Shown: in pieces, positions 34,229-47,092 of the stretch
How positions within the stretch are numbered: the first letter of the stretch is position 1
Layout of the letters: the number at the start of each line of letters is the position of its first letter
Origin: Crotalaria pallida
Lineage: Eukaryota > Streptophyta > Magnoliopsida > Fabales > Fabaceae
Assembly: GCA_037953625.1 (NCBI GenBank)
Contig: CM075654.1
Span: forward strand, 20,577,501 to 20,641,500
Reading direction: 5' to 3'
Length of the DNA: 64,000 nucleotides
Position numbers and translations under genes: made by a program
Notes under the pieces: generated by a model
Databases searched by the model: none
The model's input: only the letters and a program-made list of their open reading frames with translations
Told to the model about the DNA's origin: nothing

Positions 34229-35873
34229 TGTTGGAACCTACAATCGGTGGGTGAAACAACTAGGAAACACTAGGAGAACACCTAGAAGGGGGATTGAATA
34301 GGTGTTTAAGAAACCTTGAAAGATTTTCGCAAGAAACAAATCAAAACGATTAAAACAAATGATTTTCACAAAAATTCTTTAGCCTTAATCGATTAATGAC
34401 ATGAACTAATCGATTAATGCCTCTGTACATTGAAAAATCACTTTTCAATCAAATACGAAAATCAATCAATTCACAAGTATAACCAGAGATTCAGCGGAAA
34501 CAATTAACACCTATATTCTTATTGATTAACCTAGGTTATGAAAATGATTTTCCCCAAACCAATTTGCACAATTAAGATTCAATTCAATCAATTATGAAAA
34601 ATCACTTTTTCTAGGTTTTCAACCAAGAACACAATTAATAACAAGAATTTAAAGAGTTAAGAGTTTAGAGATACGACACAGTGATTTATCCTGGTTCACT
34701 TTCATCCACTTGAAAGCTACTCCAGTCCCCTCTTCAACCAAGAGAGATTCTTCACTATGAGGAATTAGAGTTTCTCAAATTACAAGTAAATGCCTCACAA
34801 GACTCCCTTCTTGCTAGCCTACAAGAGATACCACACCCTTGCCTTGTAACCCTATTGATATCTAATCTAACCTCTTCTCTTTTGCTTGCCGATACCCCAC
34901 AACAAGACTTCCAATTGCTTGTTAACACAACAAGGCTTCCAAGTTCTTGATGAAATGCCACACCAAGGCTTCCAAATAACTTTGCTTGATTCACAACCAA
35001 GACTTCCAATTGCTGTAGATAGCTTGCCTCTTGCAAAGATTACAACTCAAATGAAAAAAAAATAACAATCCTATGAATCTCTTTCAAAAGTTATGAAATA
35101 TCAACATGAGAGATTCAAGGTTCTTGATCAAAGAATGTAAAAATGAAAACTTTGATCTTGAGAAAGTGAGAGAGAATAGAGTGGCTTTGATTCTTTGTAA
35201 AATGATTATCAAAATGATGTATTATGATTACAAAGGTTAGGAATAGGTTTATATAGAATACCCAAAAGTTAGGAATGGTTAGAAGTGCTTTTGAGAAGTG
35301 AAAAACTCATTTAAAAACAGTTACAGCTCGTGTTACTCGAGTAACAAAGTTACTACTCGAGTAATCAGTGTAAAACTTGGTCACTAATCGAGTAATCTAA
35401 GTTACTACTCGAGTATTTACGCAAGGCTTCAAAATTCTACACGAGTAATCAGCCCCTTAATCGAGTATTTGCGCAAGACTGCAAAAGTCTACTCGAGTAA
35501 TCAAGTGGCTAATTGAGTAGTCAGTTCAAAAAACACTTAAAAACTTGTTTTCTCAAAAACTAAACCTTTTCTTTCAAACCTTTAAGCCACCTATTTATTT
35601 TAGGCAAAGTGAATACTCAAAATATGATAAAATCATGCAATCAAAAGAGATTCACTACCCTCTAAGAACTCTACCCAAACTCATAAACTAAAAGACTTGT
35701 GAGGCAAAAGATAAAACATAAAGCATAAACTACCAAACTAAGTCTTCATGAGTTGGCTCTCTCTTCATCACTTGATGTTTGTTGTTGCTTGTTGAGCTTG
35801 AAACTTGATCAACACATTTAAGCTTGTTCAAAACCTTTTGGCATTTATCAAAACATTCTTCATGGATCTTACA
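34229..35873 (-). mobile_element. Solo LTR of about 1.65 kb; strand uncertain
   Basis: It runs TGTTGGAACC to ATCTTACA with exact 5-bp duplications CTTTG (34224-34228, 35874-35878). There is no internal coding region or second LTR, so it is a solo LTR or a small non-autonomous element. It carries both palindrome types: TAATCGATTA pair 34386/34407 and TACTCGAGTA pair 35335/35355, plus more to 35520. The family is unassigned; the TGTTGGAA start resembles copia LTRs. Confidence 0.75.
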
Positions 35874-37610
35874 CTTTGTTCTTTAGAAAAGTGTCATTTA
35901 ATTGGTTTAAACTCAATTGAGAAATACTTGCCCCTATTTGATGCATAACTATATGAATGTTACCTTTTATTTTATAAACATACATTTAGCACTTTTTCAA
36001 TGATAATCATAAAACAATATTAATTCCCAAACAATCAGTATAAACATACATAATTAACATGTCAATAAAACTTAGGGTTTTCTAACTAAACTCTACCCTC
36101 TTACCCATCAACCTAACCAATCACTCAATACACCCAATTATAATTCTATTACTATAATTAAACCCATTCTCTAATACTAAACCCAAAGTACACCCCTTAC
36201 CTCTTGAAGAGAAGAGGAGAAGGATGAGAATTTGAGGGAGCACCGGCACCGACTCTAATCCAAGCTTCCCAAGTGCTTCCTCTCTTGATTCCTATGGCTC
36301 CTCAAGATCCTTGAACCAATTGGAGGCACCACATGGTCAATTGCACACTTTGGGGTTTAGGGTTCAATTTGGGGGGTTTTGTGAGAAAGAGAGGGAATTG
36401 AAAATTGAGAGAGGGGAAATGCTTGGGAAGGGATAGGGAGTTAATTTGTGGGTTTAATTTGTTGATTATGGGTGATGGCTTTGAGAAATCAAAAGCCCTA
36501 GGGGAGGAGAAGAAGAGAGAGTCGTGAGAGAAGAGAGAGGAGACTTTGAGAAAAATGAGTTCAAAACACGTGTTCTTTGGCTGATATATCAGTGGTTAAT
36601 CGATTAACACTTGACAATTACAAAGGATTAATCGATTAGTCTTGACCTTAATCGATTAGTGCCAGAATGTGGCCAAAAACTTAATCGATCAAGCTACTCA
36701 TTAATCGAGTAGCGGCTGAATGTTGCTTAAAATCTAATCAATTAATGCTTCAGCTAATCGATTAACTCAATGAAAATTGCCTTTCTTCCATACTTATAAG
36801 AGTCATAACTTTTCCGTAACCGTCGGATCTTGCTCAAATTTGAGAGCAAGTTTCCTAATGAGTCCAACTTCATATCCAACGTGGAATTTGGGTTTAAAGC
36901 TGTCACACCCTTCGTTATTAGCCAAATATAAACTAATAAATATGCTTTTATATTGGATAATATATATGGACTTGTGAGTGTTAAGAAAATAGGTCAATAA
37001 AATTTTTCTTTTAAAGCGGGTGCACGAATCGTCACTTGAAAGTCTTGGAGAATAAAGTCTATATTATCTCAAAATCATTGTATCGAGTTCGGCGATTTCT
37101 AAAACCTTTTTGCAAATAGAGTAACATTCGATCTTTTAGAAGATATCTTTGTATCAAGTAGTTTAAGCTACCCTTGCTTTATACGATAGAACTGATACCA
37201 TTTATAGCCGAGCTCTTAAACAGATTAAATCAGAGTAAGCGGAAATTACTGGACTATGCAACTGATAGAATATAAACATAGGTTTTCATAGATATAGAAA
37301 ATCATAAGTACATAGCCCATGAGTAAAGTCTCCAAGTTTCAAAATATACAAGTCCATCATCAGATCTATATAACAGTGTAACTACAAGCTCTAGAGTGCT
37401 CCAAAAGTATATCTACAATATATATACATAACAAAATGTATAACTCTAGGAATAGTCACATAGATCTGGCAGCATCAGATGGAGTAGTAGTAGTAGTAGT
37501 CTCCCAAAAGTAAAGTGAGTAAGGTAGTAGCATCATCATCACAGCAGCAGCAGCAAATCTCCTCCACACACCGGATCCTCAGATCCACACCATACACCAT
37601 ATACATGTAC

Positions 37611-38081
37611 CTAGGGATCGTCGTCCCTCCAGTCACTCCCAGTAGAATGCACGACAGGCTCGCTCCCACTCTCGTCCTCCACCGGATCCTCCTCGATCTC
37701 ATCCGAGGGAGAGTGTACCCTACCACTGGGTACCGGGTCAGGTGATGGTGAAACCCTGACTGGGCTCCTCGGATCAGATAGGGGAGTCTCCTCGCGGACG
37801 ACTCTCGAAGTAAAAGGGTGAGAGCGGGTAGGTTGAAAACGAAAACTATGGTAAGAGCGAGCTGGTCGCATGGGAGGTGGTCCATGATAAGTATAAAACG
37901 GGGGTACATGCATAGTGTATATGATGGGAATCCTAAACCTACGAGGACGGAATCGCATCAGCGGATTAGGGTGGTAGAATGTGAACTCTACCTCCCCCTC
38001 ATACACCGCGTGATGGTCCTCATAGATCCATACGCCACTAGGAAATGGCCGGATCTCGATGCAAGCAATGTAGCGAGACAT
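37611..38081 (-). CDS. LTR-encoded protein of unknown function, intact copy 4
   Basis: This is an open frame of 156 codons plus stop on the minus strand. I do not recognise the family. ATG 38081 is chosen because it lies 3 nt after the predicted acceptor TTGTAG/GTG and aligns with the other copies. Residues 1-82 are conserved (IACIEIRP, EGEVEF, FYHPNPL, RPRRFRIP, PPFYTYHGPPP), with many Tyr, Phe, His and Arg. Residues about 95-156 are acidic and Ser/Pro-rich. By hand count about 57 of the first 82 residues match copy 5. There is no membrane segment or zinc motif. Expression would need LTR promoter activity and splicing (inference). Confidence 0.6.
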   Translation of the reverse strand: MSRYIACIEIRPFPSGVWIYEDHHAVYEGEVEFTFYHPNPLMRFRPRRFRIPIIYTMHVPPFYTYHGPPPMRPARSYHSFRFQPTRSHPFTSRVVREETPLSDPRSPVRVSPSPDPVPSGRVHSPSDEIEEDPVEDESGSEPVVHSTGSDWRDDDP

Positions 38082-38340
38082 CACCTACAAGGGCATAGGG
38101 GTAAGCAATTCTACTCACATAATCAATAGAGAATAAATCATGCAACATATGAAAGATAATAATGCATCAATTAATAACAATCACAATTAGCATTTAGCAA
38201 GTATCAGATGCACATAGGATGTTCACACTTAATTCAGGTATATCAATTGCATTAGGTGAATGACATGATGCATGACTTTAACTCTCAACTTATCTCCACA
38301 TTTTCTAAGTCACTCTCTGACGTCCATCCCTGACAACCCA

Positions 38341-38690
38341 GCACTCCACAGTGCGTTGTATTCCTAGGTATACAACAATTCGTACATTCACCTAGAATGT
38401 ACACGTCAAGCTTGGTATCCATGCCACCCGAGCATATCCCGTCATCCAAACGGATCGTCATCCAAACGATATATCCATATCGGCATCCACAAAGCCGACC
38501 ACGTCAACGACGTCTCATCAAGCAAGCGTATTGGCACTCCCAGAGGCCCTCCACATGTTTATCGAAACATGAATACGTCCTACCATCCAAACTCCAGAAT
38601 GAATGCATTTTAGACTTAGGGGAAATTGATTAATACATTACTTGCCACCTAGGCTTAATTTTCAAAATGGATCGTCACCGAACGATCTAT
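38341..38690 (-). repeat. Mini-hairpin array
   Basis: Stems on the plus strand are GCACT/AGTGC (38341-38354), GTTGTAT/ATACAAC (38355-38376), GTACATT/AATGTAC (38382-38402), CCGT/ACGG and ATCGT/ACGAT both around CATCCAA (38439-38470), GATAT/ATATC (38468-38481), CATGTTT/AAACATG (near 38553-38571) and GATCGT/ACGATC (near 38670-38687). Confidence 0.75.
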
Positions 38691-38798
38691 TTGTATTTAT
38701 CAATTTCTCTAAGTCTTTGATCCCTTGAATTATCCTTAATAATTCCTTAATTAATTAAGTTAGAATTGAAAATGATGTTTTCAGATTCTGGGCATTTT

Positions 38799-39121
38799 AC
38801 TCGAGTAAAGTTCAGAATACTCGAGTGTTCTGGAGATTTTCCAGATTACTCGAGTGTTCTTAAGCTTACTCGAGTGTTCATGTCTTTCTGAGGTTTTGGG
38901 TTTTAATTTCAACAATTTACTCGAGTAGTTCATGAGTTACTCGAGTGTTCTTGGACTTTTCCAGAATACTCTAGTGACTTTGAATGACTCGAGTGTTTGA
39001 CCTATAACAATTCTCAGTTCATGCCCGATACTCGAGTAACAGACAAAATACTCGAGTGTTCTTATGAAATTTACTTTATTTTGAACACGATTTACTCGAG
39101 TACTTTGCCATTTACTCGAGT
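38799..39121 (-). repeat. Intron array of paired ACTCGAGT palindromes
   Basis: Pairs start at 38799/38819, 38848/38868, 38919/38939, 38968/38987, 39030/39050 and 39094/39114. Five of six are spaced exactly 20 bp. Confidence 0.85.
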
Positions 39122-39863
39122 GTTTCGCAGCTGACAGTATTGAAAACTGGTTTTAACATGCCATTTTCATTTCTACTCAATTTAAGTCCATTTCAGGGAT
39201 CAACAGAGTTAACATATCATTAATCAAACATGTTACAACACTTATTTCAATTCAAAACACAGAATTGACAGAGAAATCATTGATTATGCATAAAAAGGCA
39301 TTTTAACAACTCCATACCTCAAATCACCCAATAAGCATAATATTCATGAAACAAAGCTCATTCAGGTTCACATGCATGATAACAAACTTGCACAATACAG
39401 ATTTAGAGCATGGATTGGTCTCCAAACCAAAGTTCCTATAGAATCTAAGCCCTTAGAGCCTCTTGGTGGCTCTCTAACACATTTAATGGATTTCAAACTC
39501 TATCTAGTGAATATAATTACTTCCCCTTACCTCTCAGATGTGAATCAACAGAAAGAAATCCAAGAAAAGAGCTCCAACACCAGAAATCAACTTGAACTTC
39601 ACATGCATGACAGTTTTGAGTGCACCACCAAAACCGAATTAGTTTACCCACAAAACAGAGATAAGAATTGGGGAAAATTAGATTCCTAGACTCTATACAA
39701 CATCAACTAACTAAAGGAATTGAGTTTGAGACTCAAGAACTCAAGAGCTTACCAGAATTGATGATCACAGTGAGCTCCCAGACCAAGGCTTGACAGAAAC
39801 AGCTTCACTTCCACTCCTTGAACCTTCCACCAGACTCACTCAATCTTCACGATTTTGGTGTTT

Positions 39864-39892
39864 ATACAAAGCTCGAGATGTGAGCTTTGTAT
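39864..39892 (-). repeat. Conserved leader hairpin, 11-bp perfect stem
   Basis: ATACAAAGCTC pairs with GAGCTTTGTAT. The arm sequence differs from copy 1 but pairing is complete. Confidence 0.8.
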
Positions 39893-40016
39893 TCGTGTAT
39901 CACTCAAGTCCTAATACTCAGAACTGAAAGAGAATCGAAGGCAACAAATCTGAAACCCTAACTTCATCAACAAACCCCAAACTTAGCAAAATTCTTCACA
40001 AATTCGATGTTGCTGA

Positions 40017-40027
40017 GCTTTTATAGA
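40017..40027 (-). promoter_or_regulatory. TATA box of the solo LTR
   Basis: On the minus strand it reads CTATAAAAGC, about 424 bp from the LTR start and 130 bp before the hairpin. Confidence 0.6.
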
Positions 40028-40156
40028 CATGGAGAAGGCCCATGCAGGACGACACGACGCCTTCGAGCTGTTGATGATGGAGTATTCGTGTCAAGGAGAG
40101 GGAATCGTTCATGGTGACTCATCAAACGCACTAACTCGTGCAGTTTGACCCAGAAT

Positions 40157-40184
40157 ACTCGAGTGTTCCAGAAAATACTCGAGT
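40157..40184 (-). promoter_or_regulatory. U3 palindrome pair, 20-bp spacing
   Basis: Perfect ACTCGAGT sites start at 40157 and 40177. Confidence 0.75.
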
Positions 40185-40751
40185 GTTTTACCCAGTTTTT
40201 GAAAAATAATTATTTTATTTACTTTCCCTCCAAAACCTTTCCTATAATTGCTTCTAGGTCCCTACCCAGGGACTAATATGCAAAACTCCTATTTTATACA
40301 TTATTATATTTATTAAATAATTTCACACACCTAAGCTAGTCACATGAACACATATTTTAATCAAGGATTAACATAGAAACCATTAATTATAATTAAATTA
40401 TAATTAACATTTCATTAATCGGGGATTAAAATTTTGGGGTGTTACAAAAGCTATAGATCTTCTATTTCTAACTTTCTAAAGTCCTATGCTCTTAACCCTT
40501 AAATAACCTTTCTAAATCAAAATGTTAACCTAACATATTCCTTCCTCTACACTCCAAACCTATTCTAACCTATTTTGATTTCATATAACCCCACTCTTAG
40601 CTAAATACTACACTCTAAACACTTAAGCTTATACTAATTCTAATACCAATTAACGTTTTCTAACGAAATTGACACTTGAGAATACTACGACATTCATCGA
40701 AATCCTACTCACAAATGCACCTAGCCACTTAGTAAATTTGGGGATGTTACA

Positions 40752-43700
40752 ATTCTCCCCCATTTATAGGAATTTCGTCCCCGAAATTCGACTCACTTCA
40801 AAGAAAAAGGAGGATATAGAGCTATATGCTCGATTGAAGGAGAGGTCTTAACCTAATTCAGGATAGACACAATCTTGGGGATTTACTCACCCACTTGGGA
40901 TGCAACTCCGGTTAGGTTTCTTTACTAGGCCTTCTGGATTGCTATTGAGACTTTCACCAAAAAGTCCCACTTAGTTTCTTAAGGTTCCAAACGTAAAGTT
41001 CGAAGCCTAGGGGCAATAACTGTCAAAACAGACCTACTTCGTCCTATGTCCAACACTACCTAACACTATTTAACAAAAATCTAGGCATCCAAACTTTCAC
41101 AACACCTATCCATACACAATACAGATAAAGATAATCAAAATACAAAACATTCATCATTTAAGAAAAACCAATGTCACAAAATTATAATTCAATCATAAGT
41201 TAAAGGGAAAACCAAATACAGAAACAAAGCATCAAAGTATTATGATATATATATATATATATATAAAGATTTTCATTTTAAAATTAAGTATAAGTTAAGT
41301 AAAAGAATATCATTTAAATTTTATCAAAGAGTGTATTTCTTAAAAAGAAAAAAAATAGAACAACAACTCAACACAAACATGTAAAAACAATCCATACACG
41401 CCAAAAGGAGTTTTGCATTGAATTGAATGAAAAGGTTTACAAAATTTGTCAATGATAAGACTCCTTTGGAATTTAAAGAAATTATAATTGGTGCATGGAC
41501 GCAACAAGGTTTTGAAAAGGGGAAGTTAAATACATCGGCCATCCAAAACAAACGCAAACATTCATTGAGAAATTTAAGTAGTTGAACACTATATATATGC
41601 ATCCATAGTAAAATTGAAAATATATTTAAGGCATGTCATAGAAAATACATTTAAATTTCCGTAGGAATTAGTTCATATATAAAAGAGAGGAATTGGAATG
41701 TCCAAACATTCCGAGTGTCGAATATAAAAAGAATACCTTATGAAAGTTAAGTTTGGAAAGCAACTTAGATGCGGATAGGGTTAAAACATAAAGGTGATTA
41801 TGAAAAATAGACACAGAGGTTGGTAAAATAGATTGAAGATATTACATAACTATATATATATATATACTTCAATCGGATGTATATATAAAATAAATTGTCG
41901 TTTCCATTATAAGTTTGTCACTTGTAAGGTTTTCTCTAGAAAAGGTTACTTTGAAAAATAAAGATATACTAGGGAAAGATAGAAATTCTAAATCACCATG
42001 CGAGGAAACACGGGGCAATTAACTTTGAAAAATTTATTTGGTAATTAATTAATAGAAGTTAATATAGTATTCTTTTTAAAAATCATTTTCAATAGAAGGT
42101 AGAAGATAATTTTAGTCAAAAATCGATTTAAAATAATACATATATATATAGTACTTGAAAGAATTTGAAATTTGGGGATTACCCAAAGTCATAAGAAAAG
42201 GTTCATAAAAACAATTGGACTTATCATATAGTCCTAATAAGTTTAAAAATCGTAAATACATATATATATATATATATATAAATTCCAGCGTTCGAAAACA
42301 TTTTAAAACTCGCTTCCTATATGCACATCTATATGCCTACTCACCTATGCCTAAAACTCTAGGACTCAAACGAATCAAACCTAGCTTCCATCGCCCAATC
42401 TATGAATGAAAACTATTGAGGTTCTACACTCAATCAAAAAGAAACTCTACAATGCAAGACTTCAACTAATACTACGCTCACTAATCTTCACAAGGTTTAA
42501 GGTTTCCTATTTGGTTCCTTAGGTTTAAAGATCGCACAACTATGATTTACCCTCAAATCCTAGTTGAGACTTCCCTATTACTAACTAGACTTTGGTGCTA
42601 CAACTTTTATAATGGATGTTAGGACTAGAACTTTAACATCACAAACTACATTCCACGGAAGAGTTAATAATGGTTTGAAAATAGTTTGCACTTTCGGAAT
42701 ACAGTTTGGTCAATGAATACAGCAAGTTCCTTGGAGTTCTATATGGACTTGAAGGAAGAAGGAATAACATCCATTACTATGGTTTGGTTTCTAGGCTAGA
42801 CTTTGGCTCTAGTGTAGCTACATTACCTTTAACTTACCTCACTACCTTCGATTCACATTTTCCACTTCCACATTACAATAGAAACAATAAAGCACCAACT
42901 TCTGTGAAAAAGGTTTGGTACTTGGTGATAAAAGAATTTTCAAGAATTTGTATTTTCTTTAAAATAAGGAAAAACGCTTTATACTTTTGTAAATTCTGTT
43001 CATTTAAAACTTAAACAAAATCTTTGTTTAGGAAAAGACATGTCAAGCACTTACAAGTTCAAATCATTCATATAGGTTTTCAAAATCATTTCACATCCAT
43101 TTGAAATTGATTCTGAAGCTTGAGGATTCCTTTAACGAAGAAAGTAATAACCCTCTATAATTGTCAAACCCAAATAAAAGGAACAGACTCTTCGGTCGAA
43201 AGTTTAATGTCATTCACCTTTTCAAATTTTAGTGAATGCCCTTCCTTTCATTTTAGTTTGGAAGTTCAAATTGACTTATGTCGCCTCAATTAAATTCCTA
43301 TTAATTGATAATTGGTGTAACTTAAGGGTAAATTACACTATTATTCAATCAATAATAAATTCACATTGTGAGTAAAACTTTCTTGAAAATCTGTGTTGCG
43401 ACATTCAATCAATTATCGGAGTTTGAATCAATTCCATAATTTTAAAAATATCAAAACATTACTGTACTTGACATTCATTTCAAATCGTAGTATTAATACT
43501 TTTAGAAAATAAAGTCTTAGAAAATTTGTTGCAAAACACTTTCATATCATAAATCAGAGTACGTTTATCGCCAAATTATAATGTCGAAATGTAGAAGGCA
43601 ATTAGGTCTTACTAAGATAACACTTAGTAATCACAGTTAAAAGCAATTACAAAAAAATTAACTCCTATTCACTTCCGCTGCGCACTCTGATAAAGAATGC

Positions 43701-44346
43701 CCGGAGTGTATAAACTAGACGACCTTTAGTACCGATCCTATACTTAGACATAGAAAATAATTCCAACAATTATTTGATTAGATTCAAGGACTTAACGATA
43801 TCATCTACCAATGAATATAAAATACGAGGGATCCTTCTCGATTCTACATTGCATTGGAGATAAAATCATTTCCGTGCTACTTGAGTTCCAATCAAATAAA
43901 GAATGACTCATCTTCGATTCAAAAGAAGGCTTTGAAATTTTTTCTTAGAGTGAAAATCTCAATTTCTTGTCATATTCGAAATCGACATGATTTATTCAAA
44001 ACTAAGAGTAAGTCCTTCCCGGTGGGGTAGCAATTCCATGCTCTGTCCCGTTGGGAGTTTTCCTTTCCCTTAGTCTCTACTTTCTGTCCATTTCTAAATA
44101 CAACAAAGTTATACTTTGAAAAATTTGGTTAGCCCACTTTAGATTGAAGATACACTTCTATGACTACTGAACTATGACTCACCCTAATGAACTATACCCA
44201 TTGCCACTAATGATACATGCATGAAACACTAAAGTGCACTGCTTAATCAACTACCTATTAGTTACTCTCATGTGGAGTAACTCTTTGGGAGTAGGAAAAT
44301 CCATACTCCGGGGCCGAGGATTGCAACCATTGCTCTGATACCATAT
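40752..44346 (-). mobile_element. Internal region of the second non-autonomous element
   Basis: It has no gag or pol domain in any frame. TA microsatellites lie near 41243, 41852 and 42260. A segment near 44010-44080 with CCCAACGGG and CCCCACCGGG is shared with 4972-5040. Confidence 0.7.
44332..44343 (-). other. Primer binding site, initiator tRNA-Met type
   Basis: On the minus strand it reads TGGTATCAGAGC, three bases from the LTR. Confidence 0.85.
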
Positions 44347-47092
44347 TGTAACATCCTACATTTTATACTTTAAGAAAATACTTTTAAACAACATTTATTA
44401 AAGAGAAAGTTCGGGGTTTATAAAAATTTTGACAGAGTTTCCTGTATAAATCGGACTTTTCCCCGAATAAATTTAAACCTGTCAGTCCAGAACAGTTTTC
44501 AATCCAGTAAAAATATAACTTTCAATTCAAAGTAAATAATACTAAGTCATACTTTAAAACTTAACAAAAATAAAGGATATACATATAAATCTACAATTTT
44601 ACAAAAATGCTTAAACAAAATAAAATCATTAATTACAATTACATTTACAAAAATCTATTTATTACAATATAAACCTATGAATGGTTGCCCTACAAATGGG
44701 ACCGTGAGGTCACCCTAAACAATATACTCTCCAACAAGAGCATCACTTTCTTGGCCTTGACATTATGTGTCTGTCTCCTTGGTGTACCTAATATGTCCAC
44801 TGGAAGGGTGAGTACCTTGAAATCTAGATTAAAGAAAACGCTTAAAAACAGTAATAAACCATAAAGAGGCATATTCATACACAGACAATAACAATTATAC
44901 AATTCACAATTCAATAACAAGTAAGGCACCACAAGGTTCGGTTTAATAACTATAAATATAGAGGGTATAATACTTTAATATAATACTATAATGCACAATC
45001 ACATGGTGATGCCCTGCTAACGTCGCACTTAGGTGATTTAATCCTCGAATCCGATATTAAACATTTTATTTCACTTTAATAACTTTAACACTTTGGATCG
45101 GATTCGATGAATTAAAACATCTAAACAATGCATTCACACCTTCCCTTTCACTTTCACACTTTAGCAATAACATTTAACACTTTTACACTTTTTAACAATC
45201 GGGTACATTGTGCTTCACACTCTCCCCGAAGGAGGGTTCCTCACACAATGTACCTATAACACTTTTCCCTTTTCAATAACAATATACAACCCTCACATAC
45301 ACCCTCCACTCTGGGGAAAAACCGACCAGGAGTAAGTATTTCTCAACCGAAGTGCTTCACCCCTATAGGGTTCGTCACACCGCACTTCACCCCTCTAGGG
45401 TTCGTCATGCTTGCTTGCTCAGTACTTCACCCCTCTAGGGTTCGTCATTCAAATTTGGATTGATTCGCCCAAATTGGCTTTAGCAGAAATCACCCTCGAC
45501 TAGCCAAAACGAGCCAAAGTAATGGAATTACTATGGTTTGCGTAGAACCAATCCCCAATACGGGAAGCAAACCCGTATCCTTTGCAGGATCAAAGTTCTC
45601 CATAATAATTCCAGTAATTTACTCTTGCCCTCATCAATCGCAAAGCGACATGTGTTTTTACCCTACTCCTAACGTCCACCTTTACACCATACATGATACA
45701 TGATACAATGATTCAAGTGTTTCTCAATTGAATTTTAAACCATCTTCGTTCTTTAGAAAAGTGTCATTTAATTGGTTTAAACTCAATTGAGAAATACTTG
45801 CCCCTATTTGATGCATAACTATATGAATGTCACCTTTTATTTTATAAACATACATTTAGCACTTTTTAAATGATAATCATAAAACAATATTAATACCCAG
45901 ACAATCAGTATATACATACATAATTAACATGTCAATAAAACTTAGGGTTTTCTAACTAAACTCTACCCTCTTACCCATCAACCTAAGCAATCACTAAATA
46001 CACCCAATTATAATTCTATTATTATAATTAAACCCATTCTCTAATACTAAACCCAAAGTACACCCCTTACCTCTTGAAGAGAAGAGGAGAAGGATGAGAA
46101 TTTGAGGGAGCACCGGTACCGACTCTAATCCAAGCTTCCCAAGTGCTTCCTCTCTTGATTTCTATGGCTCCTCAAGCTCCTTGAACCAATTGGAGGCACC
46201 ACATGGTCAATTGCACACTTTGGGGTTTAGGGTTCAATTTGGGGGTTTTGTGAGAAAGAGAGGAAATTGAAAATTGAGAGAGGGGAAATGCTTGGGAAGG
46301 GATAGGGAGTTAATTTGTGGGTTTAATTTGTTGATTATGGGTGGTGGCTTTGAGAAATCAAAAGTCCTAGGGGAGGAGAAGAAGAGAGAGTTGTTAGAGA
46401 AGAGAGAGGAGACTTTGAGAAAAATGACTTCAAAACACGTGTTCTTTGGCTGATATATCAGTGGTTAATCGATTAACCACTTTGGTTAATCGATTAACAC
46501 TTGACAATTACAAAGGATTAATCGATTAGTCTTGACCTTAATCGATTAGTGCTAGAATGTGGCCAAAAACTTAATCGATTAAGCTACTCATTAATCGAGT
46601 AGCGGCTGAATGTTGCTTAAAGTCTTATCGATTAATGCTTCTGCTAATCGATTAACTCAATGAAAATTGCCTTTCTTCCATACTTCTAAGAGTCATAACT
46701 TTTCCGTTAACCGTCGGATCTTGCTCAAATTTGAGAGCAAGTTTCCTAATAAGTCCAACTTCATATCCAACGGTGGAATTTTGGTTTAAAGCTATAGATC
46801 TTTTATTTCTAACTTTCTAAAGTCCTATTCTCTTAACCCTTAAATAACCTTTCTAAGTCAAAATCTTAACCGAACATATTCCTTCCTCTACACTCCAAAC
46901 CTATTCTAACCTATTTCGATTTCATACAACCCCACTCTTAGCTAAATACTACACTCTAAACACTTAAGCTTATACTAATTCTAATACCAATTAACGTTTT
47001 CTAACGAAATCGACACTTGAGAATACTATGACATTCATCGAAATCCTACTCAGTAATGCACCTAGCCACTTAGTAAATTTGGGGATGTTACA
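44347..47092 (-). repeat. 5' LTR of the second non-autonomous element
   Basis: It is uninterrupted. On the minus strand it holds TAATCGATTA pairs (46466/46487, 46519/46539, 46572/46592, 46625/46645), a donor GAG/GTAAGG at 46070, and an acceptor TTAG/GTACACC ending at 44788 (predicted intron 1283 bp). Confidence 0.8.

Larger units (their letters stand above)
38085..39752 (-). other. Predicted LTR leader intron (1668 bp)
   Basis: On the minus strand the donor is CTG/GTAAGC at 39752, and the acceptor TTGTAG ends at 38085, just before GTG-ATG of the ORF. Confidence 0.6.
36901..40446 (-). mobile_element. Tekay-like solo LTR, complete (3546 bp)
   Basis: It is flanked by exact duplications AAAGC (36896-36900, 40447-40451). 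On the minus strand it runs TGTAACACCCC to GGGTGTGACA. It is the only full-length Tekay-like LTR with both ends defined, and it carries every shared element plus an intact ORF. Confidence 0.88.
32889..40751 (-). repeat. 3' LTR of the second non-autonomous element, with two insertions
   Basis: The pieces are 32889-34228, 35879-36900 and 40452-40751, colinear with 44347-47092. A hairpin GGTACATTGTG/CACAATGTACC flanks 33720-33775, and a repeated CTTCACCCCTATAGGG-type unit follows at 33880-33935. Palindrome pairs of TAATCGATTA type are at 36597-36770. Confidence 0.8.
32889..47092 (-). mobile_element. Second non-autonomous giant-LTR element, antisense
   Basis: The 5' LTR is 44347-47092 (2746 bp). 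The primer site is 44332-44343 and the internal region 40752-44346 (3595 bp, no gag or pol). The 3' LTR is 32889-40751, about 2.66 kb after removing two inserted solo LTRs. A purine tract (minus strand) lies at about 40752-40763. It is related to 856-10838 by LTR termini, acceptor context and a short internal segment, but is clearly another family. Confidence 0.8.
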
